DNA of 64,000 nucleotides, taken from positions 186,001-250,000 of the forward strand of contig NOWV01000069.1 in assembly GCA_003344405.1 (NCBI GenBank), in the 5' to 3' direction. Of this stretch, positions 23,584 to 34,900 are shown one piece after another. The position numbers were made by a program, and so were the translations under genes. Within the stretch, counting starts at the first letter, position 1, and every line of letters starts with the position of its first letter. The notes under the pieces are model-generated. The model made no database searches. It was not told the DNA's origin and was given only the letters and a program-made list of their open reading frames with translations. The DNA comes from Trichoplax sp. H2 (Eukaryota > Placozoa > Uniplacotomia > Trichoplacea).

Positions 23584-26500
23584 TATAACTATATAAAAAT
23601 CAGTGGTAATCTATTCGTTAAAGTACTATCATTTAGTCTTGAAAAGACGGATGTCGAAAGCCTTCCAGCAATATAGTGTCTTGTTGACTACAAGAACGGT
23701 ATTAAGCTACTTCTCAGTAACTTATTACATTAGTATCCTAGTAAGATGATCGCTTCTAAGGCTGTATAGTAAGCACACTACGAATCGATAAGCGCTTTGG
23801 CTGTCTTGACCAAGTAAACGAAAGAAATCAATAAAAAATTTTAACAACGCACCATCAGGTTAGAATTCAAATTTTGGTCTCCATAGCGACAGCCAAAAGC
23901 CTCGCCCTTACCCCTCCACTCTCTTAATAACTTTCCTTCTTACTCGGCTTACTTGCTGTCTTATTACTGAGTTCTCCGGCCCATTTCTCTTTAAGTCAAT
24001 CTCTTCACTTTTTATTTGATTGTTATACGCTCTTATTTTATGCCCTACTGTGAACTTTCAGTCACACTCTTCCTGTAATAAAATGCTGTTCTACTGTACA
24101 TCACTCCATATGTGATTACTGACATAGAGCCAGCGTAGACGAATGCTATAGAAATAGCCTATAGATCCACATCCAGGGCACGAGAGCCTTAGAGCAAAAG
24201 TTTTCTCCTTACCTATGGTAGTAGTAGTATATTACGAGCCGAATAAGCTGGATATACTGCGACGAAATATGCTGTATACAGTACGCCGTATTTTGTACTA
24301 ATATAAGAACCTGTTGGTGGGGTGCCCGTCCATAGTTTAAGTTTTTCTTATACACTGCATTAAAAACGATAATTATAGGCATACCGATCAAATGTTAAGG
24401 TAATTATCCATGATAGTGTCTTACAATACAAGCTGTACTATCAAATAAACAGTAGCTAAAGCGTGTGAAACTAGATTCTCAAATTAGGCCTTAACTACTC
24501 ATATGCTCACATTTTGCTATAAATAATTCAGTAGTGAGGATAGTCCGCAGACACGTTCTCATAATCGTACATGTATAAAACGAAGTTTGCTTTGATATTG
24601 AGTGAAGAATTTAGGGTATGGTAGAATACAACAAGGCTTTGAGTTGAGACTTGTATAAACTATGATAATTGTACTACTGTACAGTAGATCTTAATTAGCG
24701 ACTACTTGGATTTGGGCAGTGATATAAGCTATTTATCTAGTACTGTCCAAAATATAGACTTATTCCAATGTATGAACAATTTTACTGCATAAACGAGTGG
24801 AATGGAATTAATATTTGATATTCCATATTCATCTCATGTACATATAAATTATTTCCAATATCTAATTATTAATGTCGATATCAAATCCTATTAAAGTCCT
24901 AAAATTATTTTTTTTAAGACGATGCGGTACAGTTTGAGAGGAAATGCCTCGCTACACCGATGCAGATATTTTAATGAAATATAGGTGTTCCTATTAGGAC
25001 AATTTGCAATCATTCTAATCTCAATCAGCTCCGATATATTGGTTGTAATTACATTTGTAATACAGAATTTTATCCTTATTAACCCATTTCGCTGCTATTT
25101 TCCGGCTGCTTTACTAATAAAATTTACTGCATAGTCTATAACAACGACATACAGAGTGCCATCATTATAAGATGCAAGATATAGACTATCTTTTTATAAG
25201 CATTGCACAAACATCTAATGATATATACTGCTAATATATCGAGAAAATCAATTCTGCAGAGGCTGCTATATTCAAAAGTTATATCCCCAAAACTTCTCAA
25301 TACTTATTAAGCAATTAAAACATCTAAATAAGTTTCCATTACTGAGATATCATTAACGATACATTATCAAAACAAAAAATTTCTCTTAAAAATAGTAAAC
25401 CCTTCTTTAAGGTGCGTTAACGTTTCACACGGATGAAGATCAAACCTTTAAATAAAATTTCCTACGCTCTTAAACTTTCTAAAATGTTATTGTATGATAT
25501 ATAACTGTACTTGGGCGCTTGTTCTGAGAAAATTAAAAAATGATTTCAGCAGTTATGCAAAGGTACATTAATGTTTGTAACTTAGCAATATCTTACTCCA
25601 ATACAATTGAGCTGTACATGTACAAATGAGAATAAAATATGATTATTAGACAAAAATGTTGGGATATAGTAATAAATAATAAAACAGACTTTAGATCTGG
25701 CTATATTCAACTTATTAGTTGGGAAATAGAGGTTACTAACGAGTAACTGAACAGCAGCTAAATCATAGAGATATATTACCAACGAGTAACAAGTTCAGAT
25801 CTAAACAATAATTCTTCGCTGACTCTCCTCTTCGTGCTTAGCTTGTACAGCCTTAAATACTGTTTCTTTTATATACTCATATTTAGTACAAGTTACTAAA
25901 TTTAAATAACTACACTAGATAACGAGTCATATCTCAATCTTGACAATTAAGACTAACGTTGGTCATTGTATCAGCAGTGAACACCGTAACATGGACATGA
26001 TATACCTTCACCTATAGTTAAAACTACCGGGATAGTGAAAATAAATTATACAAGTAATTTATAAATCATAGTCCACCTTAATTGGAGTCTAGACAAACAA
26101 TCAGCATTCCAATTATCAGTACCTATTTTATAATGAAGTTATATTAAAATTACTAATCAATAATGAACATCTCATTCTACGCTTACTAAGATCATTTGCA
26201 GTAAACAATCAAGTCAAAGGCTTGTAGTTAGTTTATAAAGCGATTTTACTACTTTGCGATGCTTATTCCTAGAAGATTAAAAAATTATTTTTCAGCAGTC
26301 ATTGTCAAAGTACATTTAATATTGTAACTTAGCAATATGTTACATCTATGCAATTAAGCTGTATATGTACAAATGAGAATAAAATATAATTATTAGACAA
26401 AACTGTAATAAAGGTGAGTAAATTAAAGTTCCAAAATTCCGGTAATATTAATACAAATACAAACATAGTATGTATCCTGTATATTAATATACTAAAATAT

Positions 26501-27543
26501 TCATGTTATCACTGCCAAAATGGACTAATTTCACTGGCTGATCTATGCTACGGCAGGAATTCGTTTACAAAAGTTGGCGGTTCACATATACGCGTACGTG
26601 CTATCACAACTCTACATCAAATCATATAAACACCAATTGGAATATTTCTATTACATGTTTATTCTGCAATAAAATATTATGATGTCAACATTTGCTAATA
26701 ATGATAAGAATACTATATAATTACTGTACAATAACAAGGAAGTGGTTACAGTAGCTCGCACTTGTATTTAACAAGTCTTCGGTTAGTATATGCCGTAGTA
26801 GTAAGAATAAAGCTCTCAAGGTTAAAAATTTCATTAAAATTACAAAAATGTACAAAAGTGATTTGAATGAGAGATTTGTTATACAATTTAATCCCGGTAT
26901 CAATTCTAGGATTATACTAAAGATGGCTGATTGACATATTGGCAAATCTTATGAAAAATATCCGTCGGTACAATCATGAAATTTAAATTTTACTTTGAAT
27001 ACATTAAGTGCTAGAGCGCAGCTGATATTACACAGTGTCCTATTGTAGAATTGCAAAAGTGCAGGTGGTAGAAAAATTATTTCAGGATCACTTAAGGAAT
27101 ATTTCATAGAATAGATGTCTAAAATTGCAATGATGCATAAAGATGCCCCCTACCAATATTGCTATTATAGAAATATTTCACACTTCAGATAATCCACCTG
27201 CAAGATATAAAGTTTAACCTCTATCTTTCTTATTGCCCAAAATAATAGCAACCTTAATGCATTATCTCTTACTCTATTGACATAGCTAAAGAGAAAGTCT
27301 AGCTATAACGTCCCTTAATGCAAAAGGATTTCCTAGCCAATATTATTAAAATGAAAAAAATTTATTTTAAATCAAAATTTTATGAATTACGAGAGTTGGC
27401 ATATTGCTATGGCAATGATTGGATTATGAAATATGTTTGGATATCTCAGTAAATAACGCAAAATATCATTGTAAGTATTCACATAATGTGCTTATTTAAA
27501 TGCTAGACTTGTGAGACTGTTAATTACTATTATTGCAGTCATC
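23584..27543. other. Intergenic region with a duplicated 125-bp element
   Basis: Carries the LRRC45 upstream region (a C/T-rich patch at 23890-24010), a direct repeat pair at 25532-25654 and 26277-26402, and a possible relic of an LDLa module near 26500-26575. A good splice acceptor (TATTATTGCAG, ending 27538) lies just before the GPCR start. No supportable complete gene. Confidence 0.5.
25532..26402. repeat. Direct repeat pair about 125 bp long, 745 bp apart
   Basis: Copies 25532-25654 and 26277-26402 share ATTAAAAAATKATTT, CAGCAGT, GTAACTTAGCAATAT, GCTGTAYATGTACAAATGAG and AATAAAATATRATTATTAGA. Similarity continues weakly upstream of both. The shared GAGAATAAAATAT looks like a polyadenylation region, suggesting a duplicated 3' untranslated segment, but no gene remains beside either copy. 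Confidence 0.7.
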
Positions 27544-28584
27544 ATGGCTAACGAGAGCCTCCAATGTGCATACTCTCAAGATGAACTCCAAACAGACCGT
27601 CTACCGGTGATGCACCAATGGATTAACAGCTTATGTTATATTATCATAGCCTTGATCATTTTATTTGCAAATTCTCTAGTCACTATCGTCTTGTCAAAAC
27701 AACAATATACCGACCGAAATAACAACGAGAATGATAGTAGGAAATCATTTAATTTACTAATGATCAATTTATCAGTAGCTGGACTGCTACTTGACGTTTT
27801 ACTATTAATCACACCTGGTTATATTATCCCATCTTCACATTATGAATTCCCAAAGGGTGAATTAGGTGATTTTTTCTGCCGTCTAATCGACTCAGAATAT
27901 TTTATACATATTTTATCCTATACCTCATTAATGATTGTTACAATAATCAGCTTTAAAAGATGGCTAGCGGTGGCTCGACCCCATATCTTTCAATCGTCTG
28001 TTAAAAAGTTTAAAGTTCAAATTGTTATAACTACTATCTGGATTTTACAGCCCTTTCTATGCATCGAATTTGTTTTAGGAGACGCTTTCGTCAAAACAGC
28101 CTACCCACCATGCCGATGGAAATATGTTATATGCGATAGCGTATTAGCAGAAAGTGTTTTTTTTACCGTCTTGGAAATAATACGCTTTTACTTTCCGTCT
28201 ACTTTGATCATTTTACTTACTAGCGATACAGCTAGGCGGATGCAAATCTTTCAATTTCGCGAAGATCCAGAAATGAATCGCTCTGATACAAGATTATTTA
28301 AGAGGATTGCAGCTACAGCTATCACAGCCTGGTTGATGGTTGCTTTATGTTTGCCCGATCAACTATACTTTACGCTGTCAGTATTCTCCGTAATACGTCC
28401 CTATCGCTATAGCATTCATAGTATAGCCCGAATATTCTTTATTACTGGCTCCAGTTGTGCACCATTTATGTATTCCTTATTCAGTCCTGAATTCAAATTG
28501 ACTATAAAAAAAAAGTGCCAAAGTCTTCGATGTAATCATAGTTGTCATCATAGTAATCGAAGAAGAGTTACTTTTACTGCTTAG
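27544..28584 (+). CDS. Divergent rhodopsin-like G-protein-coupled receptor
   Basis: 346 residues from the ATG at 27544; the intronless 7TM domain is complete. Seven hydrophobic segments are readable. Class A landmarks are present but altered: FANSLV in TM1 keeps the Asn; TM2 reads LSVAGLLLD, so the usual Asp after A is Gly; Cys before TM3 is present (FFCRL); the DRY box is FKRW; TM4 has IWILQP; TM6 is LCLPDQ rather than CWxP; TM7 is APFMY rather than NPxxY. The C-terminal tail is basic with a Cys/His cluster (CNHSCHHSNRRR). The frame stays open upstream to 27487 over a hydrophobic stretch, and a strong acceptor ends at 27538, so an upstream exon encoding a signal peptide or 5' UTR is possible. 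Ligand and subfamily cannot be assigned. Confidence 0.82.
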   Translation: MANESLQCAYSQDELQTDRLPVMHQWINSLCYIIIALIILFANSLVTIVLSKQQYTDRNNNENDSRKSFNLLMINLSVAGLLLDVLLLITPGYIIPSSHYEFPKGELGDFFCRLIDSEYFIHILSYTSLMIVTIISFKRWLAVARPHIFQSSVKKFKVQIVITTIWILQPFLCIEFVLGDAFVKTAYPPCRWKYVICDSVLAESVFFTVLEIIRFYFPSTLIILLTSDTARRMQIFQFREDPEMNRSDTRLFKRIAATAITAWLMVALCLPDQLYFTLSVFSVIRPYRYSIHSIARIFFITGSSCAPFMYSLFSPEFKLTIKKKCQSLRCNHSCHHSNRRRVTFTA

Positions 28585-29694
28585 AAAGCTTAACACCTAG
28601 TGCCAGTCTAGCTCGTCAAACAATCTTCTATTACGGATTGAGTATTCTGTAGGTAAATTAAATATTATCGTCATTAGATCGATTCGGTTTGTACCATCAG
28701 AGAATAAGGTAAGCGATTAGCGTTTTCATTACAAAGATCCATTTGATACAATAATTGAAGAATCTATCCTATATCATTCGCCTTAAATTGTCCATTTTTT
28801 GTCTATGCTATAAACTGAAAAATATAAAAACAGTCTATACGTATATGAAAAATCGAACGTTTACGCTGCAAAAAATTGAAGATAACTCTGTTTAACAAAA
28901 TATTATTTCGGATAGTTTAAGAACACTAAGAAACATGTTGTAAAATTGATATGATTAGAATGTTTCTACTGCTGCTGTAATAGTGCAGGATAGTAAGCTG
29001 TAATTTAAATTTATGTTTATGTAAGGCATTGGCCTAAGCATACGCGTAGTTAATGGTAGCCAAATTGACTTTGGTGTCTATAATATTAATTCCTTTATAC
29101 ACAAAGCGTAGAATAGGTTAGTGCTCTACCATGAAAGAATTACGGTTAAACCAAATTCTATTGAAGACTAAACTGATGCTAGTAATTGTAAATTTTTTTT
29201 ATCAGCCATTTCTTCAAAACTCCCCTTTAATATTATTTCAATTAGTTGATATCCTCCAATCGAATGATTAGGATTTAAGAATTGAATAAAAAATTTAATA
29301 TCTACCTGGTTTATTCCGCTGATTATTATCTTAACAGCCAAAGTCATGTGTATTTATAGTATTAGTGTAAGAATTCATGTTCTATATCGTTTTGAACAAT
29401 TAATAAAGTGATGATAGCTTGGACGATATCATATACAGGGATGCTGTTTCATTTTTGCTAGCGATTGATATCCATCTAATGCAATATACTGCTTCTGTAA
29501 TACGCGTCTACGTCTATTTAGCTAGTAATTAGTAAGAAATGATAGCATTGACTAATATGCATCTTCAGTACTATTACAAAGTCGACGATTAGATCAATTT
29601 ATTATATTAGATTAACAATTCAAATAGGACTGATTTTAGGTTTTCGTTCTATGCGTATCGTGGTAATCCATTTGGATTTAATGGCTCTAGGTAT

Positions 29695-29724
29695 GGACTA
29701 CTAGAAGAAAACCTCTAGTAGTCC
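29695..29724. repeat. Perfect 11-bp inverted repeat with 8-nt loop
   Basis: GGACTACTAGA at 29695-29705 and its exact complement TCTAGTAGTCC at 29714-29724, separated by AGAAAACC. No T-run follows and no surrounding gene is seen, so the role is unknown. Confidence 0.8.
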
Positions 29725-31139
29725 TGCTTTAGGATACTTATTATACTGGCATTTGAAAGAAGGATAAAAAAACTGTCTATAACCTGTGAAATTATTACCG
29801 CGCACTTTCGTCTTTTCATCCATACCAGCATGCTGGTGTAAATAATTAATTGTCCAGTACTCATCATATTATTGAATTTTTAAAGTGGTGTTGTTTATTG
29901 ACTTTTATGTACCACAAAATAGTATTGACTGGCGCTGATGGTATCAAAACTGACTAGTTATTTGAGAGGTGATATAATCATGATCTAGAAACGATTTGAT
30001 TTTGTTGCCGCGAGTATAGCATGAATGAATTTATAATAACTATCAGTAAATTGACATTGAATTCTCTTTCTACTTGATGTTAAGTCAAGCTTAACTTTAA
30101 ACCCTCCTTACTGTCCATGTAATAAAATCCCTAAATATATATACCTCAAGATAGAGGTATTGAATTCCTCTTTCATTGGCTCTGCGTCATTTTACAAAGT
30201 TGTAATTTGATGTTCTACCATTGCCTTTGGACTGTTTGAGATTCTTATTTTCGAGATATGTGGCATGCTGAATCAAGTAGAAGCACACATTACTTAATTT
30301 GTTTGATGCTGTCTTACTTTTCTACCATTTTAGAGGTAGTGGATTGCACAGTAGTCCATCACTAGCTAGGCGAATGCCGTCTCGTTTTCAAACCGGTGCA
30401 TTTGCTAAAGATGATCCAAGTTGGTGTTACTGCATTTGTTCTATTTTAAATGATTGATGTAGTCACCCAAGGTACTCAACCTTACTCTCAGTCACTTCTA
30501 CTGGTAGCTTGGAAAGTGTTATTTCCACTTAATACTGTTATCGTGGACTTTTAGAAATATAACCGGAGTATATTTGTAGAAGTCCATGCTAATAGCTTGA
30601 ATTTTGAAGTGCTCTTTCATTGCGCCATGGTGGTCTACAAGGTAAACTCAGGAGGTCGCACCAATGGCACACTGCACAGGTACTGCTGTTTGCCTACAGT
30701 ATACAGACGTACACTCGTACAGATGAAGGTCTGGACTGATCACTCTTGGACGGACAGATCTTTTCGGCCTCATCTTGTCAAAATATTGCGCCAAACACTT
30801 GGTTGTGACAGTACTTTAGTATGTAGAAGATTGATTTTGACTAAAGTCCTTTTTTGTCAATGAAGTAATATCGTAAAGCAAAGACATTCAAAGAAAGTTC
30901 ACAGGCAAATGATTTCTTACTACTGTATCTATGCTCGGTCTATTATGCATTACTAAGTTCTACTTGGAAAGAGTTGTATAACATCGTCGATGTTATTTAC
31001 TGTAAATGAATATGAGTAATTTTAGACAGCAGCCATTGGAAGATCTTCAAGATCCATACTAAGTAACCATTCTTGGATATTTACGGTCTGATTTAGTCCG
31101 AAAAGTCCGTCTGTCCAAGGGGGCGATCGGTCCATTCCA

Positions 31140-31930
31140 TAGTAGTACTGTTGCTACTGTATACAGTACTATAATATTTAAGTTGACACTGAAGTATACA
31201 GCACACTACTATGGTGTTGTCGATTAGTGAATTACTAGTAATTTCCAGTAGTCCATGGCAGTGTATGGGTATATCTTTAAAAAATAAACAAACAACAACA
31301 ACCCCGTTTGAAGATCAAGGAGGTAAATGAAAACTTCTAGGCGATAGAGATAGACATACAGTACAGTAGAGAAACACATTAGACAGTGGACCGTGAGCGT
31401 ACAGTACCTTACCGTACAGCAAGCACCTGCGCCTGTCCACTATTGTGGTACTAAATCAACAAAAAAGCGAGACAAGTGTTGATCTTGAAAATGTGGAGGC
31501 GATCAGACTAGGAGCTTGTAATAAGAGAGATAGGTTACTGACCAAACTAAGCTGCTCTGAAGCGTTGTTTGAATGAATATTTTATTCATTTTCCATTTAT
31601 TAAAGCCACTTTAGCCAGACCAGACAGTCTACCCCATGACTAAAATTGTTTTACAGTGTACAGTACTGTCCAGCACATAATCATACTGTACTGGATGTAC
31701 TGTACTTTGTCCAGCCCTAGGCAGACTAGGAAGTTCCAAACCAGCTGAAACCAGAGTCTTCTGCAGGTAAAAATACTGGATACCTTTCTGAGTACACGGT
31801 ACAGTACTGAATACCTTGCAAGCAGCGAAATGGAACGTGTCAAGCGCTATGCGGTACGACGGACGTACAGTGTACAGTCCAAAAGCAGCTGTACTGTACT
31901 ACAGTACTGCATACTGTATGTATGCCAGTG
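31140..31930. promoter_or_regulatory. Cluster of palindromic TACAGTACTGTA-like motifs before RAF
   Basis: At least nine places carry the words GTACAGTAC, TACTGTA, ACAGTACTGT or overlapping combinations (near 31150, 31190, 31357, 31400, 31656, 31684, 31796, 31865 and 31892). The cluster lies immediately 5' of the RAF start codon. It could be promoter-associated or simply a dispersed low-complexity repeat; single copies also occur at 24290, 33124, 33650 and 47760-47805. Confidence 0.4.
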
Positions 31931-31977
31931 CTCTTGCTATCATTGTACATTTGCAACAAAAGCTAGGAGACAGCAAG

Positions 31978-34900
31978 ATGGCTTCGTCGGGAAAGACGGC
32001 GGAGCAGCTCTACCCCGAGAGCGGTGGTTCTACTACACCTGATGCTGCAAATAACTCCAATTTAAGTGAAGAAGTAAGTAATATGGAGATATCACCATGG
32101 ATAAATCAATTCTAATCGTATATTCGATCACAGTTGACTGTTGTACACTTGCATTTTGTTGCAAGTTTCGTCTTCTCTTCTGCTCCATATTCCATCTGCA
32201 AACGTGAATGAATTATTCCATGATCCTTCACTGCTAGAATGCTCATTTTATACATCATCAATGCTCCGTAAAAAAAAATGACTTATTTTATTTATTTTAT
32301 GGTTCTTTTTTCCCCCTTCTCTCTTCATTCCTCGATCGACGTTCGAGTTTTATATATACTGTATATATAACGAGTATCGACGCCATCCCATACGAGCAGG
32401 CGCTGGAAAGATTATATATTGTAAATACTTTTAGTCTGTTGCCTATTCAACACATGACTCTAGTTCCTACAAATTGAAATCAAGTCGATCGATTGAGATG
32501 ATAACTTGGATTAGGACAGGCTAAAACCGCTGACCAATTTTGATTTTAAACTTGCATCAAGGATAACCCTTGCAATGTGTTTTCATTTAGCCTTCGGCAT
32601 GGACGGTCATTTTCAAAATTTCAAAATAAACTGCAGTCCATCAATACCTCATCGTCAATACCGGCATGTCATGTTTGGCCATGGTCTTGCCGTGCATCAA
32701 TCATGTCGCAGCATTTCTGGAAATGTTTCTCTTGCGATCTTCGTAGCGGGTGTCATTAACCTACAATTCGATAACTTGATTTCAATCATTTCCCATGACT
32801 ACTTGACTGAGAATGGTCTACAAGTACTTTTGATTACAGTACATGCTCTGTACAAAACAATACAATTCAAGTAAAGCTGGTGATCAAACGTTGATGATAG
32901 CCAAGATGATACTTTACTGCATTGTTTGTTGCAGTCTTCATCGTCATGATGATTCTTGCAGCATGTTCATTTTCAATCTCCACTCGTATGATTCACTCTT
33001 GTCATCATCATTCCATCCATACAGGCATAGTATTGATCTATATTTCAAACTGATACCGATGCTAAGGATACATCCATCCAACACATATGTAAACGTATTA
33101 CTGCAACTAGGCTAGACATAGTTTTACTGTGTACAGCAAGAAATTCCTTGATCACATACTGTACTATATTGTATCAAGGACATGTTCATTGCACCATCAT
33201 TCTGCATTACCCCAACTCAAATTGGCAATAACATGCAAAGCGACAGATCTTCTTTATTATTTCTACGATGCTTCCTCAAGGGCCAATAAGGTACAGTAAC
33301 TGCAGCACTTTATAGCACGACATGGCATGCAGCCGCTGCTAACGTCTTTTGCTTTGATCTGCTGCTATCTTGAACATGTAGCACACAACGATTACTTAAT
33401 GTACTTTCTCTTATTGCCCATTTCGGGCTTTATGAGTACTCTCCAGCAATGAGAATAGGTATTTCCCTGTATCAACAGCGTCAATAAGCAAAGATGCATT
33501 TGCAATGACTACAGTCTCGATTATGGTAACCTGCAAAGTGAAAAACATCCCTTGACTCTTTGAAATTGTGAGACTACTAATACGTCCAGTATGAAGGAAA
33601 ACTTTCACTTCGATTGCTAGTTTGTGTCATATCCTTTATACATACAGTACTTGTCGAAGGTTAGATGGACACTAGCGGAGCAAATAGTGTTGGAATAACT
33701 GTAGTGCGTAAGGCTCACTAAATCATTTCAAAGGGAAAGCTTGATTTGAAAGTTCCATTGTGTCGTTTATCGTCGTTTGTCGGTTGGTATACGCCAGATC
33801 GTAGTGGATTGAACGAATGGACACGCAATCAATGCTATTGGTTCTACTACTGATCAATCGCTAATGGAGAGTTTCAAATTCCATTTAACTCTGTAGATAG
33901 ATCCATTAATATTGTAAGAATGGAGTAGGCAATCTCAGCATCTTTCTTATTACTTTCTGATCGAATCAATTGGTTGCGCAACAGAGCTAAACATACTCGT
34001 TATGTCCTACTGTGTTTGATATACATATTGTAGAAGGCAGATTGGAACTGTGCTAGGCACGCTCGTTCAACAGTCCATTCTATTTCAACTTCTATTGCAC
34101 TGTAGAATTGATCATTCATGTGTATTTTATAGTACAATGGATCGATCGCATTTGTTTTTGATTTTGTTCTCTTCGCCTACTACTAATGCTGACGTAACAA
34201 GAGAGAGAGAGGAAGAGGGAGGAAAAAACTACACGGTCCAGTTCTTATGTTAACAAGGCAATGCTGGAAATTATTTTCCAAAGTTGACGTGGGAGTTTGA
34301 AATGTTTGTTACGAGAAGAACGAAGTCATTGCATTGAGAAGTTTGTAGACAGTCGATCTTGACGTCCTGTTGATCTCTACCACTCTATCCAATTCAATGT
34401 CCAGTATGAAACGCTCAACGGGATGGTTTGGGCTGTCTGTAGGATAGAATAGCTATTTTACTAGTGTAATTGAATGGATTGCCTGGTAACTTGTACAGTA
34501 GAAAATGATCAGCAGTGATCCAAGATGAACATTTGATGGAGTTGCTGTGGAGAAGACCGCAGCGTTGATGTTGAACTGATAGATTAACCGATAGGCTAAC
34601 TTGATTTGTTAGGGTTAGGGTTAGGGTAGAATAGGTATTCCTACTACTATAGTTGAATCGATTGGATGGTAACTTGTACATACAGTCGAAAATGATCAGC
34701 AGTGATCCAGGATGAACATTTGATTCAGTTACTGTGGAGAAGACCACTGCGTTGATGTTGAACTCATAGAATAGACGAAACGATAGCCAACTTGACATGT
34801 TTTTATTGCATTGACAATACATTTTCACTGCCATTTTACGACAGTTGTCCTGTTTACAGTCAGAAAGACTATTCCTTCAATAGCCTGTTGGTAGCAATCC

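Larger units (their letters stand above)
28585..31977. other. Intergenic region upstream of RAF
   Basis: No supported coding exon. Contains a perfect hairpin at 29695-29724 and, from about 31140 to 31930, a dense cluster of palindromic TACAGTACTGTA-like words that runs up to the RAF start. Small open frames at 30597-30863 and 31640-32042 show no family resemblance. Confidence 0.5.

Noticed and set aside
31816-32115. Frames of 99 and 70 residues starting upstream of the RAF ATG
   Set aside because: The RAF start at 31978 gives a family-like N terminus that splices in phase into the B-Raf-specific region; the upstream part lies in the palindrome cluster.
34415-34834. Minus-strand frame of 139 residues with an internal repeat
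   Set aside because: It lies in the tandem duplication of RAF intron 1; the repeated peptide simply reflects the DNA repeat.
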